From Terriglobia bacterium (GTDB taxonomy: Bacteria; Acidobacteriota; Terriglobia; Bryobacterales; Bryobacteraceae): DNA of 64,000 nucleotides. The notes beneath the pieces were generated by a model, which was given only the letters and a program-made list of their open reading frames with translations, was not told the origin of the DNA and ran no database searches. The stretch lies in assembly GCA_020073145.1 (NCBI GenBank), contig JAIQFS010000005.1, positions 119,575-183,574 of the forward strand. Reading direction: 5' to 3'. Shown here in pieces: positions 30,392 through 42,703 of this stretch (its first letter is position 1; each line of letters opens with the position of its first letter). The position numbers were made by a program, and so were the translations under genes.

Positions 30392-31857
30392 CCCCGCTCT
30401 ACACCTCCACCGATCACTTCACCATCATCCCCGCGCTGATGCTGGTGCTGTTCGGCTGCGGCATCCTGCTCTTCGATTTCCTCGTCTTTCCCGATCCACG
30501 CCAACGCAAGTGGCTGCTGCTCTTCGTGGTGCTGGCCGAAGGCTTCGCCGGCTACGGCCTGGTACGCCAGCAAACCTACCTGGCTGTCAACGGCATTACC
30601 GCGATCACCGGCTTCCAGGGCTCGGTCACCATCGATGGCTTCGGCATCTTCTACAACTGGATCTTCGTCGCGGCCGCGGTTATCGTCGCGATCGTTTCGT
30701 ACAAATACCTCGAAATCGCCGGAGAGCATCACGGCGAGTACTACGGCCTGATCCTGTTCGCGCAGGCCGGCATGTACTTTCTGGCTACCGGCACCGACCT
30801 GATCACGCTTTTCGTCGGCCTCGAGCTGATGGCGCTGTGCTTCTACATCATGGTCGGATTCCTTCGCAGCGACAAGCGCTCCAACGAAGCCGCCATCAAG
30901 TACCTGCTGCTGGGCGCGTTCTCGAGCGGCTTCCTGGTCTACGGGTTTTCATTGATGTACGGGATTGCGGGCTCGACCAAGCTCTCGGCAGTCTCGGCGG
31001 CCATCGCCGCGCGCCCGGCCTGGGATCCGGTAGTGTTCCTGGCGCTGACCACCACGTCCGTCGGGCTGCTGTTCAAGATCTCGGCCGTGCCCTTTCACAT
31101 GTGGGCGCCCGACGCGTACGAAGGCGCGCCCACCACCGTGACGGCGTATCTCTCGGTGGCGTCCAAAGCCGCCTCCATCGCCTTTCTGCTGCGCATTTTT
31201 CTTGGCCCGCTGGCCGCCGCGCGCGATGTCTGGGAGCCGTTTCTGGCCGTCATCGCGGTTGCCACCCTGACGCTCGGCAACCTCGCCGCCATCAATCAGA
31301 CCAACATCAAGCGGCTGCTGGCCTACAGCTCCATTTCGCACGCGGGCTATATGTTGCTCGGTCTGGTTGCCGGCAACCAAACCGGCATCAACGGCATTGC
31401 GGTTTATGTGATGGTCTACACCTTCATGAACCTGGGCGCGTTCCTGGTGGTGGTGGCGCTGCGCCGCGCCCACATCATCGGCGAGGACCTCGACGATTTC
31501 TCCGGCCTCATGCAGAAGAGTCCCGGCTACGCCATCCTCATGCTCATTTTTCTGCTGTCGCTCGCCGGCATCCCGCCCACCGCCGGCTTCCTGGGCAAGT
31601 ATTACATCTTCCTGTCGCTGATCCAGACCGGCCACTACGTGCTGGCAGTGATCGCGACGCTCTACGTGGCGGTGGCGATTTATTATTACTTCAAGATCGT
31701 GCGCAGCATGTTCATCCGCGAATCCACGGAGCCCGCGCCGCTCGCGACCAGCTTCGGCCTGCACGTGGCCCTGGCGGTCAGCGGCGTCTTGACGCTGGCA
31801 ATCGGCATCTATCCCGAGCCGTTCCTGCGACTGGCGCAGACGTCGCTGTTGCGATAA
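30388..31857 (+). CDS. nuoN: NADH-quinone oxidoreductase subunit N
   Basis: 489 aa antiporter-like subunit, starting at GTG 30388 in the GTGA overlap with nuoM. Motifs: LLFKISAVPFHMWAPDAYEG, NIKRLLAYSSISHAGYML and SLAGIPPTAGFLGKYYIF. Length is normal. It is followed by nuoH after 4 nt, an unusual neighbour. Confidence 0.97.
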
Positions 31858-31861
31858 CGAT

Positions 31862-33043
31862 ATGGAAGCGATCTTCTCCAGCCCGTGGTTCATGCCGGTG
31901 GCGGCGACGGTGGCGATCATCGCGCTCTTCCCGCTGGTGGCCGGCTACATCGTGCTGGTCGAACGCAAGCTCCTGGCCGATTTCCAGGTGCGCCTCGGCC
32001 CCATGCGGGTCGGCCCTCACGGCCTGCTGCAGCCCATCGCTGACGCCGTCAAGCTGCTCATCAAGGAAGACATCATCCCCGCGGAAGCCGACCGGTTCAT
32101 CTTCTGGATGGCCCCGGTGATTTCCACCTTCACCGGCCTCACCGCCTTTGCGGTGCTTCCGTTTGCCCGCAACATCTATGTGGCTGATGTGAACGTGGGC
32201 CTGCTGGTGGTCTCGGCCATGGGCGCGGTCGGCATTCTCGGCATTATCCTGGGCGGCTGGGCGTCGAACAGCCACTATCCGCTGCTCGGTTCGCTGCGCA
32301 GCGCCGCGCAACTAGTGAGTTACGAAGTGGCGCTGGCCTTCGCGCTGCTCTCGGGCGTCATGATGGCCGGCACCCTGAGCATGCAAGGTATCGTCAAAGC
32401 TCAATACGAGCACGGCACGTGGTCCGTGTTCGGCAACTACGGTTTCATGATCGTGCCGTTCGCGGTCTACCTGATCTCGGCGACGGCCGAGACCAACCGC
32501 GCGCCCTTCGACCTGCCCGAGGCCGAATCCGAACTGGTGGCCGGCTTCCACACCGAGTACAGCGGCTTTCGCTGGGCGCTGTACTTCCTGGCCGAATACG
32601 CCAACATCTTCGTGGTTTCGTCGGTGGCGGTCACCTTGTTCTGGGGCGGCTGGCTGCGCCCGTTTCCCAAGGTGGCGTGGCTGGCAGTGCCGCTGAACCT
32701 GGCCTTCCCGATCCTGTTATTCACCGGCTCGGCCCTGCTGACGTTCCCGATGGTGAAGCGCCTGAAGGACCCGCTCCAGCAAAAGGTTCTGATCGGCGCT
32801 GCGCTCTTCCTGCTGCTGATCGCGGCCCTGTTCGCCATCCCCGCCGTGAACGCCGCCGTGATTGGCCTCTTCTGGTTTCTGCTGAAGGTCTCGACCATCA
32901 TCTATCTGATGATCTGGTTCCGCGGCACCTTCCCCCGCTACCGCTACGACCAGCTCATGAACATTGGCTGGAAAGTCGCGATCCCCATCGGCATGGCCGC
33001 CGTGCTCATCAACGCGGTGCTGGGCATGCTGCAGCAGGCGTAA
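31862..33043 (+). CDS. nuoH: NADH-quinone oxidoreductase subunit H (displaced to cluster end)
   Basis: 393 aa. NuoH helps form the quinone chamber. Motifs: ERKLLADFQVRLGPMRVGPHG, ETNRAPFDLPEAESELVAGFHTEY and RGTFPRYRYDQLM. Unlike the common order G-H-I-J, it sits after nuoN at the 3' end of the cluster. ATG 31862 is 4 nt past the nuoN stop. Confidence 0.97.
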   Translation: MEAIFSSPWFMPVAATVAIIALFPLVAGYIVLVERKLLADFQVRLGPMRVGPHGLLQPIADAVKLLIKEDIIPAEADRFIFWMAPVISTFTGLTAFAVLPFARNIYVADVNVGLLVVSAMGAVGILGIILGGWASNSHYPLLGSLRSAAQLVSYEVALAFALLSGVMMAGTLSMQGIVKAQYEHGTWSVFGNYGFMIVPFAVYLISATAETNRAPFDLPEAESELVAGFHTEYSGFRWALYFLAEYANIFVVSSVAVTLFWGGWLRPFPKVAWLAVPLNLAFPILLFTGSALLTFPMVKRLKDPLQQKVLIGAALFLLLIAALFAIPAVNAAVIGLFWFLLKVSTIIYLMIWFRGTFPRYRYDQLMNIGWKVAIPIGMAAVLINAVLGMLQQA

Positions 33044-33090
33044 AGCGGTCGCACACTTCTGTGCGAGGTTCGGTGCTATGGGGAATACCT

Positions 33091-33528
33091 ATGTCGAGTC
33101 TGGCGTATCCGGCGGTTTTTTCGCGCGGCAAGGGCCGCCGTTGGCTGGTGACCTTTGTCGATCTCCCTCGCGTTTCCACCGACGGCAAGACCGAGAGCGA
33201 GGCGTTCTTCGAAGCCATTGATGCCTTGGGCTCCGATCTGTCCATTCGGATCTCTCAGAAGGAAGGCATCCCCGCGCCGAGCCGCCTGAGAAAGGGCCAG
33301 CGCAAGGTGCCTGTTCCCCTGTGGATCGCTCCCAAGGTGGCCTTGTATCTCACGATGCGCCAGCTTCGCGTGGACAACAGCGAGCTGACACGCAGGCTGC
33401 GGTGCCGGGAGACCGCGGTGCGGCGACTACTGAATCCGACGCACAAAACACGCGCGGAGAATCTGCAGCGGGCACTGGCTGCGTTGGGGAGGCAAATGGT
33501 GGTGAAGACAGAAGCAGTTGCCAGTTGA
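33091..33528 (+). CDS. HicB-like antitoxin with C-terminal helix-turn-helix (orphan)
   Basis: 145 aa from ATG 33091 with GGGGAA 5 nt upstream. The N-terminal half (YPAVFSRGKGRRWLVTFVDLP...EAFFEAIDALG) is the HicB RNase-H-like fold; the C-terminal half (LTMRQLRVDNSELTRRLRCRETAVRRLLNP) is an HTH. No HicA toxin is found on either side, so this is an orphan antitoxin or transcription factor. It lies 47 nt after nuoH. Confidence 0.85.
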   Translation: MSSLAYPAVFSRGKGRRWLVTFVDLPRVSTDGKTESEAFFEAIDALGSDLSIRISQKEGIPAPSRLRKGQRKVPVPLWIAPKVALYLTMRQLRVDNSELTRRLRCRETAVRRLLNPTHKTRAENLQRALAALGRQMVVKTEAVAS

Positions 33529-33568
33529 GTGCGGAACAACTGCCTGTTGTTGGGTGTCCAATCAGTAA

Positions 33569-34141
33569 ATGAGTCTTCCTAAGCGAATACTGCTGCCAGC
33601 CGGCCATCTACTTGTCGACTGCATTGTTCTGCTTCTTTGGCTCTGGCACTCGAACACTCTCTATCGCCCGAAGGCGGATTCATCTGTTCCACAGATCGAG
33701 CCAGTGCTCCTCCTGCAGGAAGGATCGATTGCTTTTGACCCAAAGTTCTTCGATCCGCCGGCGGAGTTTTCTTTTGTCGCGCTAGGCAACGTGCCTGCCA
33801 TGCTTATATCGGGCACCGCCCGGCCGGAAGCCCACATCGTCACTCGCGCGAAACATTGGGACCCTGTGTGGTTTGGGATACACGAAGTGGCTTCCTCACT
33901 GTTATGGCTAGGGATCGGTGTGTTGATTGACTCGGGCCGCCTGCGAATGGGGAGACTGATGATGACGTATCTCGTCGCCCGCTTCAGCTTCGTCCCACTC
34001 CTGCTGTTACGCCGTGTTGCGGGAACCGGCTGGCGTTGGGAAATGATCTTTTGGCTTGCATTGGTTGTTTACGGGGTTGTGGTGATCGGGTTTAAGCTCG
34101 TCTCCAAAACCCGATTGGGGCGCGCCCTACCAAGAGTCTGA
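33569..34141 (+). CDS. Hypothetical membrane protein
   Basis: 190 aa. One N-terminal helix (about residues 8-26), a soluble loop to about residue 100 (with EGSIAFDPKFFDPPAEFSF), then three helices near 104-120, 130-150 and 158-178. No family recognised. The gene lies 40 nt after HicB and is convergent with the beta-propeller gene. Codon use and the absence of stops support a real gene; function unknown. Confidence 0.7.
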   Translation: MSLPKRILLPAGHLLVDCIVLLLWLWHSNTLYRPKADSSVPQIEPVLLLQEGSIAFDPKFFDPPAEFSFVALGNVPAMLISGTARPEAHIVTRAKHWDPVWFGIHEVASSLLWLGIGVLIDSGRLRMGRLMMTYLVARFSFVPLLLLRRVAGTGWRWEMIFWLALVVYGVVVIGFKLVSKTRLGRALPRV

Positions 34142-34158
34142 CAGAGAATCCTGGGACG

Positions 34159-36558
<2,400 letters not shown>

Positions 36559-36571
36559 GCCGTTCGGGCGT

Positions 36572-37590
36572 TTACTGGACCACGCCGGCCTTCTGGAAGT
36601 CTCCCGCCTCGACGATCGCGAGCCCGGCCGGGTCTAGGTGGCGGCGCAGGGCCGCGCCGATTTCTTCCGGCGTGGGCGCAGCGATCTTTGCTTCCAGCAT
36701 TTCGGCTTCCAGCATTTCGTCGAATTTCAACGTGCGGTCGAAGCGCTGCCGGCTCGCAAGGTTCAGGTCCTGGGAGCGCGCGATGACCTGCGTCTCCGAC
36801 AAGCACTTGTTGGCCGCGGCCACTTCGGCCGCCGGAAGGCCGTCGCGGACGGTGCGCGTCACCTCGTCGACAAAACTAGTTTCTTCCTTGGTCCCGCTGC
36901 GATTGTCGCGGATGCGGCTGAACAGGTGCGAGCCGCCATTCCCGCCCAGGATGTAGTTGGCCAGCACGAGGGCCGGCTCCTCCTTCCGGTAGGACACCAT
37001 CACCCGCTCGTAGAGGCTGGGGCCCTTCCAGTTGCCGAACAGCTCCGCGGCGAGCTTCGCGAGGCGGCGTACGGCACGTCGCCGCGGGGATAGACGCTCA
37101 AGCGCTTCGAGCGCGGCCGCGGCGAGAGCGCCGGGATCGCTCCGGGTCGCCCCCCGGCCGGCGATGAGCCGTTGACGGAGTTCTTCGAGTTCCTTTTCCG
37201 GATACGAGGCTCGCGCAGGATTTCAGCGGCCAGGCGCAACACGGCCGGCAAGCTGGCCTCCGCGGTTTGGATGGTGGTGGAGGCGCTGGTGGAGGTGCCG
37301 GCCGCAGTCAGCCGCGCTTTCAACCGGTCGATTTCGTTCTCAATCTCCTGGGGTCTGGTGGGTGGTTCCGCGCATCAGCAGGTCGCCGGCCATCAGGGCC
37401 ACCATCCCTTTGCCAAAGAGCGATTTCTCACCGCCAAAGCGCAGCGTGGCGGCGGCAGCCACGGTTCGGCCGCGCGTCTTCTTCGGTAGCAACACCAGCT
37501 TCAGCCCGCCGGGCAGCCGCATTCGGGTGACCCGCGATTCGATGTTGGCCGGGGCGGTGGGCCCAAGCCTCCTTCCAATCTCAAGGTAGC
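36572..37590 (-). pseudogene. Decayed M16-family (pitrilysin-like) zinc peptidase
   Basis: Fragments of the C-terminal half of an M16 peptidase lie in different frames. Upstream: ESRVTRMRLPGGLKLVLLPKK...LMRGTTHQTP (to about 37345). After a frameshift at the CCCCAGGAG run: LKARLTAAGTSTSAS...VLRLAAEILREP (37323-37205). After another: EKELEELRQRLIAG, then FGNWKGP and LVLANYILGGNGGSHLFSRIRD down to DPAGLAIVEAGDFQKAG (stop 36572). An internal deletion between VYPRGDVPYA and FGNWKGP is likely. The N-terminal half with the HxxEH site is absent, so it is not functional. Confidence 0.8.
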
Positions 37591-37840
37591 CGCCGAATAC
37601 CGGCGAACCGCACGCCAGGCCGCTAATGGCTTGGTAACAAACGCCAGGTATTTTGAAAAAGCCGATGTTCGCCGACCAAGGCCAGCCCCACAGCACCGGC
37701 CGGCCCCGCTCCGGCCCGGGCGGCTGAGTCAGCGACGCGGCCGCGGGATATTTATGGGCCAGTCTCGCGGATGTCCGATGGGGATTCCGGCTGCGCTCAA
37801 TCTGAGGAGAGCCGACGGCTTGATCTGTACATTCCGGCAC

Positions 37841-38122
37841 ATTTTTGCCATGTAAGAATTCAATCTGTCCCTAGTCCTCGAGGTAAAGGCTTTTGCTTGC
37901 CGTACGGTCGCCTTTGGTAGTCAAGATGCTCCTCACAGTACACACTCGGTCTTCTGTTCGGCTCGTTGCGACTGCGCAATGAGGATCCCAGGAATCCTTG
38001 AACCGTCCACAGAACTCCAGCGAATGCCGCGCAACGAAAGCGGATTCCTTCGATGCACGAGGTTTGATCTCAGTCACATTTGAGTCATCTGCCGGTCGTC
38101 AACAGTCGCTCGCGGTTTCACT
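37841..38122. other. Intergenic region before the LuxR-type gene
   Basis: About 280 nt with no recognised gene. A minus-strand frame at 37871-38077 (68 codons) encodes no motif I know. The base composition is lower in G+C than in the nuo cluster, consistent with accessory DNA. Confidence 0.4.
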
Positions 38123-38136
38123 GGAGGATACTCCCC

Positions 38137-38553
38137 ATGGCCCAATCGATATCGGAAGCCAGGAAATGCACACGGTGTAACGGGGCGTTCATCCCCCTTC
38201 GCCAAGAGCAACTGTGTGTCCTTTGCAGAAATCTCCGGGCTAGCCAAACCAAGGCAAGAAGCACGGATCTTTCTCCCCGTGAAGAACAGTTAGTGGTTCT
38301 CATCCGGCAAGGGAAGAGGAACCGGAGGATTGCCCAGGAGTTAGATCTTACTGAAGACACTGTCAAGTGTTATCTCAACAGACTCTATAAAAAGCTGGGG
38401 GTGGCGAGCCGTACGGAGCTCGCTGTGCGGGCCACAACGCGGCCCTTTGCAAAGGGCGACTATGCCGAAAGGCCGAAGGAAACGGGCGTGCAGAGCGGTG
38501 GGCCGGGCCTTCCTCTCGATAACGACAGACCATCGACCTTGTCCGACGAGTGA
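38137..38553 (+). CDS. LuxR-type HTH regulator with zinc-ribbon-like head
   Basis: 138 aa from ATG 38137, with GGAGGA at 38123-38128. Residues about 9-32 (CTRCNGAFIPLRQEQLCVLC) form a CxxC...CxxC knuckle. Residues about 45-105 are a LuxR/GerE HTH (LSPREEQLVVLIRQGKRNR, IAQELDLTEDTVKCYLNRLY, KKLGVASRTELAV). There is no receiver or autoinducer domain. It lies upstream of and co-oriented with a giant secreted protein, which it may regulate (inference). Confidence 0.88.
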   Translation: MAQSISEARKCTRCNGAFIPLRQEQLCVLCRNLRASQTKARSTDLSPREEQLVVLIRQGKRNRRIAQELDLTEDTVKCYLNRLYKKLGVASRTELAVRATTRPFAKGDYAERPKETGVQSGGPGLPLDNDRPSTLSDE

Positions 38554-38815
38554 AGCCTAAGCAAGGAAAGTGCAGCCGAACTGCACCCGATTGAGGGCTT
38601 GATCAAGTTCGCTTTGTGGGGGTAAACCCTTCGCGGTTTGGTTGGCAGAGCAGTTATCGAACTGACCAACTTATCGTTTTGAACCAGGACACTTACTACC
38701 TAACCTACCCGAAAGTCAGCCCTACAAACGTTGGATCCGCCTCCGACCCAATAGGTATATTGCCTCACAAGTACCGAGACTTCTACAGTCGAGTTAGGAA
38801 AAGTACCCATATCCA
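38554..38815. other. Upstream region of the giant surface-protein gene
   Basis: 262 nt without a gene. It holds a small hairpin GTGCAG-CCGAA-CTGCAC (38570-38586) just after the regulator stop. It also holds a promoter-like pair TTGCCT (38760-38765), 18 nt, TACAGT (38784-38789), giving a ~20-nt leader for the ATG at 38816. Confidence 0.4.
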
Positions 38816-41800
38816 ATGTCGCGCTCTTTCATCCGAAGTTTCGCTTCCATGATACTCATGTGGGCCGGTTTAGGGCTGGCACAAACCCACTCCCTGACCC
38901 TTTCGTCAGCTTCCGTGCCCCCGGGCGGAACTGCGACGCTCTCCCTAACGTTGAGCGGCTCCGCGGGACCTGCGGGAATGGAGTGGACTCTGAGCTACCC
39001 GGCATCGTCAGTTTCGGGTTTCACAGTTAGGGCTGGCCCAGCGATGACTGCAGCCGGGAAGTCCTTGACTTGTGCGGTCATCGCCGGGATCGATCACTGT
39101 GTGGCGGCGGGGGCAAATGCTACCGCCATTGGCGCAGGAGTGGTGGCAACAGTCAGCGCGACCGTGTCCGCGACTGGCGCGGTCAACATCATTCTCAACC
39201 CCGTTGTGGCAGCCTCGTCAGGGGGTGGGGCTCTATCAGTTACCGCAACCGGGGGAACCATCACAGTGGTGCAACCTTTGAGCGTGAGCTCGTTGGTGTG
39301 CAATCCCACTACGGTGGTCACGCCGGGGACGTCCAACTGCACGGCAACGCTCAATGCGGCCGCGCCTACCGGAGGTGCGACCGTGACTGTTGTGAGCAAC
39401 AACCCAAGCCTCTCGGTGCCATCCTCGATTGTGGTGCCGGCGGGAGCCACCTCGGCTACCTTCACTGCCAGCGGCGCGACGGTGAACGCGAATCAGAGCT
39501 CGGTGGTCACCGTGGCGTTGAACGGGGCTTCTCAGAATGCCACTCTCACCCTGACCCCCCCGGCGGCTGCACCAGTGGTTCCGACATCGTTGGCATGTAG
39601 TCCGTTTAGTCTGGTTCCGGGCGGTGTCAGCACGTGCACCGTGATTTTGAGCGGTCTGGCGCCTTCCGGTGGCGCGGCAGTGAACCTCAGCGCGAGCGGC
39701 TCGGGATTGACACTGCCGGCCACCTCGACAGTGCCGGGCGGATCGAGCTCCACAACCTTCACTGCGACGGCGGGAAGCGTAACCGCCTCGACCGCGGTCG
39801 TGGCGACAGCAGCCCTCGGAGGAACTTCCGTAACGAATTCGCTGGTATTGAACCCGGCCAGCGGCGCGGTCATTTTAAAAGTTGGTCCCGGCCAAGCATA
39901 CGGCACGCCCTGCCAAGCTCTGACGGCGGCGCCGGATGGAGCAACCATCCAGATCGACGCAGGCGGAAGCTATTCCGGCGACGTGTGCGCCATCACGGCC
40001 AATAACCTCACGGTTCAGGGGATCAATGGGCGGCCCCACATCAATGCGGCAGGGCTGAATGCTGCGGGAAAAGGAACTTGGGTTTTCGAAGGCAATGACA
40101 TCGCGGTCGATACGGTGGAACTGTCGGGGGCGACCTCCACTGGCAATCAAGGGGCAGGAATCCGGATGGACGGGCAGAACCTGATGGTTCTCAACTCCTA
40201 TCTCCACGACAACCAGGAAGGTCTCTCTACCAATCCTCAACCCCACTCGCAAATTTTAGTTCAGAGCACCGAGTTCAATCACAACGGATTCGGCGACGGG
40301 TTGACCCACAATGTCGACATCTACGGGGCGGCGCGTTTCACCGTCCAATACAGCTGGTCGCACAACGCCAACGCGGGTGCTTTGGTGAAAACGCAAGCGT
40401 CGGAGAACTACATACTCTTCAACCGGCTGACATCGGAGCTGGGAACCAGCAGCACGGAACTGGATGTGACCAACGGGGGGCGGTCGTTCGTCTTGGGAAA
40501 CCTGATCGAGAAAGGGCCAAGCGATGGAGGCGGGAACGTGGTGGGATACCTTCTGGGTGGAACGAGCCCGTCCAATCCAAGCACGGAACTCTATGTCGTG
40601 AACAACACCCTGGTGAGCGACAAGGGGACCAGCGTCGTTTTTCTCAATGTCAGTGCCTCGGACCCGACACCGGCGTTCGTCATGAACAACATCTTTTACG
40701 GCGCCGGGACGATCAGCACGCAAGCGAGCGCCGTGCTGAATGCGAATTTGACCGCCAACCCGATATTCGTGAATCAGGCTGGCTACGACTATAACCTGAG
40801 CTCGGGTTCTCCTGCGATTAACACCGGCGCCAATCCGGGCTCGGCGGACGGCGTCACGTTGATGCCCGCATACGAATACCTGCAGCCGAGTTGCGGGCAA
40901 GGAAGAACTCCCGTCGGCGCTCCCGACATCGGAGCTTATGAATTTGGCGGAGCGGGAGCCCCTTTGTACTGCGCCCATGCCGTCGCCGGGGTTACTTTGA
41001 ATCCGGCCACGGTTCCAGGTGGAACCGTGACCACTACGAACTTCATAACTCTGAGCACGCCGGCGCCGTCCACTGGCATGGTGGTCGCGTTGGCCAGTTC
41101 CAATCCCAGCGCGGCCGCCACTCCGGCCAGTGTCACCGTGCCCGCCAGCTCGCTCTCGGCTGCCTTCAGCATCGTCACGTCTGCTGTGACAAGCTCTACG
41201 GCAGTCACAATTTCGGCATCCTCCCCGGGTGGGACCCAGAGCGCAGTTCTGACCGTGGCTCCGACATCCGGACTGTCCACTCTCCAATGCAGTCCGAGCA
41301 GCCTGCCGTCCGGCGGTCAAAGCACGTGTACCGTCACTCTCAGCGGGGGTGCATCCGGTGGAGTCACGATCTCGCTCTCCAGTAATAACTCACTGCTGAG
41401 CGTTCCGGCCTCGGTAACCGTGACCGCTGGTTCCACCATGGCCACGTTCGGCGCCACGGTCGGAACCGTCGGCGCCACTCAGAGCGCGGTGGTCACCGCG
41501 ACGCTCGGTGGCGTTTCCAGAACGGCCGGTTTCACTCTTTCAGCGCCAACGAGTCTCGCCTCACTCTTGTGCAGCCCCATATCGCTGCATTCAGGAGGAA
41601 CGAGCACGTGTACGGTCACGCTGACGGGCGGCGCCGGGGCAGGGGGCACGACCGTAGCGTTATCGACCACGAACAGCCGGCTCATCGTTCCGTCTTCGGT
41701 CACTGTACCGGCCCGAGCAGTGGCAGCTAGCTTTGCCGCTCACGCCCGATTCATCCGCAGAGGGCAAATCGCACTGGTCACCGCGAAGCTGGGGACGATC

Positions 41801-41833
41801 TCGAAGACCGTGTCATTTAATCTGGCGCCCTGA
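38816..41833 (+). CDS. Large secreted Ig-like / parallel beta-helix surface protein
   Basis: 1005 aa. Signal peptide to about residue 23 (GLGLAQ). Residues 25-345 are Ig-like beta modules; 355-720 resemble a right-handed parallel beta-helix (VQGINGRPHINAAGL, LMVLNSYLHDNQEGL, ASENYILFNRLT), as in pectate-lyase-like adhesins or glycan enzymes; 730-1005 are further Ig-like modules. Four modules share a paired-Cys motif of the form CSPxSLxxGGxSTC (e.g. CSPFSLVPGGVSTC), probably a disulfide loop. Very rich in Ser/Thr/Val/Ala. No anchor or sorting signal is seen. Likely adhesion or polysaccharide binding; exact role unknown. Confidence 0.85.
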   Translation: MSRSFIRSFASMILMWAGLGLAQTHSLTLSSASVPPGGTATLSLTLSGSAGPAGMEWTLSYPASSVSGFTVRAGPAMTAAGKSLTCAVIAGIDHCVAAGANATAIGAGVVATVSATVSATGAVNIILNPVVAASSGGGALSVTATGGTITVVQPLSVSSLVCNPTTVVTPGTSNCTATLNAAAPTGGATVTVVSNNPSLSVPSSIVVPAGATSATFTASGATVNANQSSVVTVALNGASQNATLTLTPPAAAPVVPTSLACSPFSLVPGGVSTCTVILSGLAPSGGAAVNLSASGSGLTLPATSTVPGGSSSTTFTATAGSVTASTAVVATAALGGTSVTNSLVLNPASGAVILKVGPGQAYGTPCQALTAAPDGATIQIDAGGSYSGDVCAITANNLTVQGINGRPHINAAGLNAAGKGTWVFEGNDIAVDTVELSGATSTGNQGAGIRMDGQNLMVLNSYLHDNQEGLSTNPQPHSQILVQSTEFNHNGFGDGLTHNVDIYGAARFTVQYSWSHNANAGALVKTQASENYILFNRLTSELGTSSTELDVTNGGRSFVLGNLIEKGPSDGGGNVVGYLLGGTSPSNPSTELYVVNNTLVSDKGTSVVFLNVSASDPTPAFVMNNIFYGAGTISTQASAVLNANLTANPIFVNQAGYDYNLSSGSPAINTGANPGSADGVTLMPAYEYLQPSCGQGRTPVGAPDIGAYEFGGAGAPLYCAHAVAGVTLNPATVPGGTVTTTNFITLSTPAPSTGMVVALASSNPSAAATPASVTVPASSLSAAFSIVTSAVTSSTAVTISASSPGGTQSAVLTVAPTSGLSTLQCSPSSLPSGGQSTCTVTLSGGASGGVTISLSSNNSLLSVPASVTVTAGSTMATFGATVGTVGATQSAVVTATLGGVSRTAGFTLSAPTSLASLLCSPISLHSGGTSTCTVTLTGGAGAGGTTVALSTTNSRLIVPSSVTVPARAVAASFAAHARFIRRGQIALVTAKLGTISKTVSFNLAP

Positions 41834-41901
41834 TCGACGAGAACGGTCATTTCTAGACCGAAGCGAGTAAGCGGGCGCCGCTCCACAGAGACACGCGTCC
41901 G

Positions 41902-41994
41902 TTCCCGGCGAATTTCCTGATGGAGAACCGGCGCATACTTCTGAACCCAGCGCCAAACCGTCGTATGGTCGACCGAGAGTTCCCGATCGGCCAC
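41902..41994 (-). pseudogene. IS6-family transposase fragment
   Basis: A 31-codon stretch reads VADRELSVDHTTVWRWVQ... ending EIRRE. The core SVDHTTVWRWVQKYAPVL is the N-terminal region of IS6/IS26-type DDE transposases. The catalytic domain is absent and no terminal repeats are found. It is in frame with the ADOP permease tail, forming an accidental chimera. Confidence 0.7.
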
Positions 41995-42387
41995 CGCCGC
42001 CCGCCGCGCGAGAACAGAGCACGCGGGAATCGCCACCAGCGCCAGGAACAGCCCTGCCGCCGGGCACAGCTACGCCTGCGGTTTCTGGACTTCCTGAATA
42101 GCAGATGGCAACACAGAACCGCGGCTACAGTTCCGGTCAGAATCCCGGCGCAGGTCAGGCTCATTCCCTGCCGAAGCACTGTCCAGACCACACTGCGCAC
42201 CGAAGCGCCGAACGCCATGCGGATGGCGACCTCTTTCTGCCTCTCTGCTGCCGTGTAGGCCACCACGCTGAAGACCCCCATCGCCGACAGGATCACCGCC
42301 AGTCCACCCATGACGCTCATTGGCCGGCGCCCATTTCAGGGGCGACATCTGGAAGTTATAGATCCCCTCCAGCGTCTGGACGTCATC
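41995..42387 (-). pseudogene. ADOP/MacB-type ABC permease C-terminal remnant
   Basis: Pieces in several frames of the last FtsX domain: DDVQTLEGIYNFQMSPLKWAP (42387-42320), then after a frameshift MSVMGGLAVILSAMGVFSVVAYTAAERQKEVAIRMAFGA (from 42320), then after another GLFLALVAIPACSVLARRAA (to 41995). These match the end of ADOP permeases (macrolide-exporter-like). Truncated at both ends and frameshifted, so non-functional. Confidence 0.8.
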
Positions 42388-42475
42388 CGGATGCCGTTCC
42401 CGGTTGCAGCGCCAGCCCGGCGAGCGCATCCCCCGTCACCGCGGCGCCGTTGCTCAGCCATGTTCTGCGATTCAT
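42383..42475 (-). pseudogene. Tat-signal stub of a lost exported protein
   Basis: ATG 42475 encodes about 30 residues, MNRRTWLSNGAAVTGDALAG..., a twin-arginine-type leader with an RR motif, then runs directly into the ADOP remnant and stops at 42383. It appears to be the beginning of a deleted gene joined to another deletion end point. Confidence 0.55.
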
Positions 42476-42703
42476 CGGATCGCTTCGTTTGTGCGTCGGC
42501 GAGTTTCCCATGATTCTTCTCGTGGTCTGCGTCTGGCGCGCCCGTCGTTGAGTGATTGCATATCTCGCGAGCGGCGCCCGGTACTCGCTCGTCGAGTTCG
42601 GACCGCTTCCCACCCCGCCAGTTGCAGCCCGGTACCATCTCTGGCCAGGATGGGGCTCCATCGGAAAATCTGGTACCCTTTGATCGAGCATAGATTGCCG
42701 TTC

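Noticed and set aside
37871..38077. Minus-strand 68-codon frame before the LuxR-type gene
   Set aside because: Not similar to anything I recognise; cannot be supported alone.
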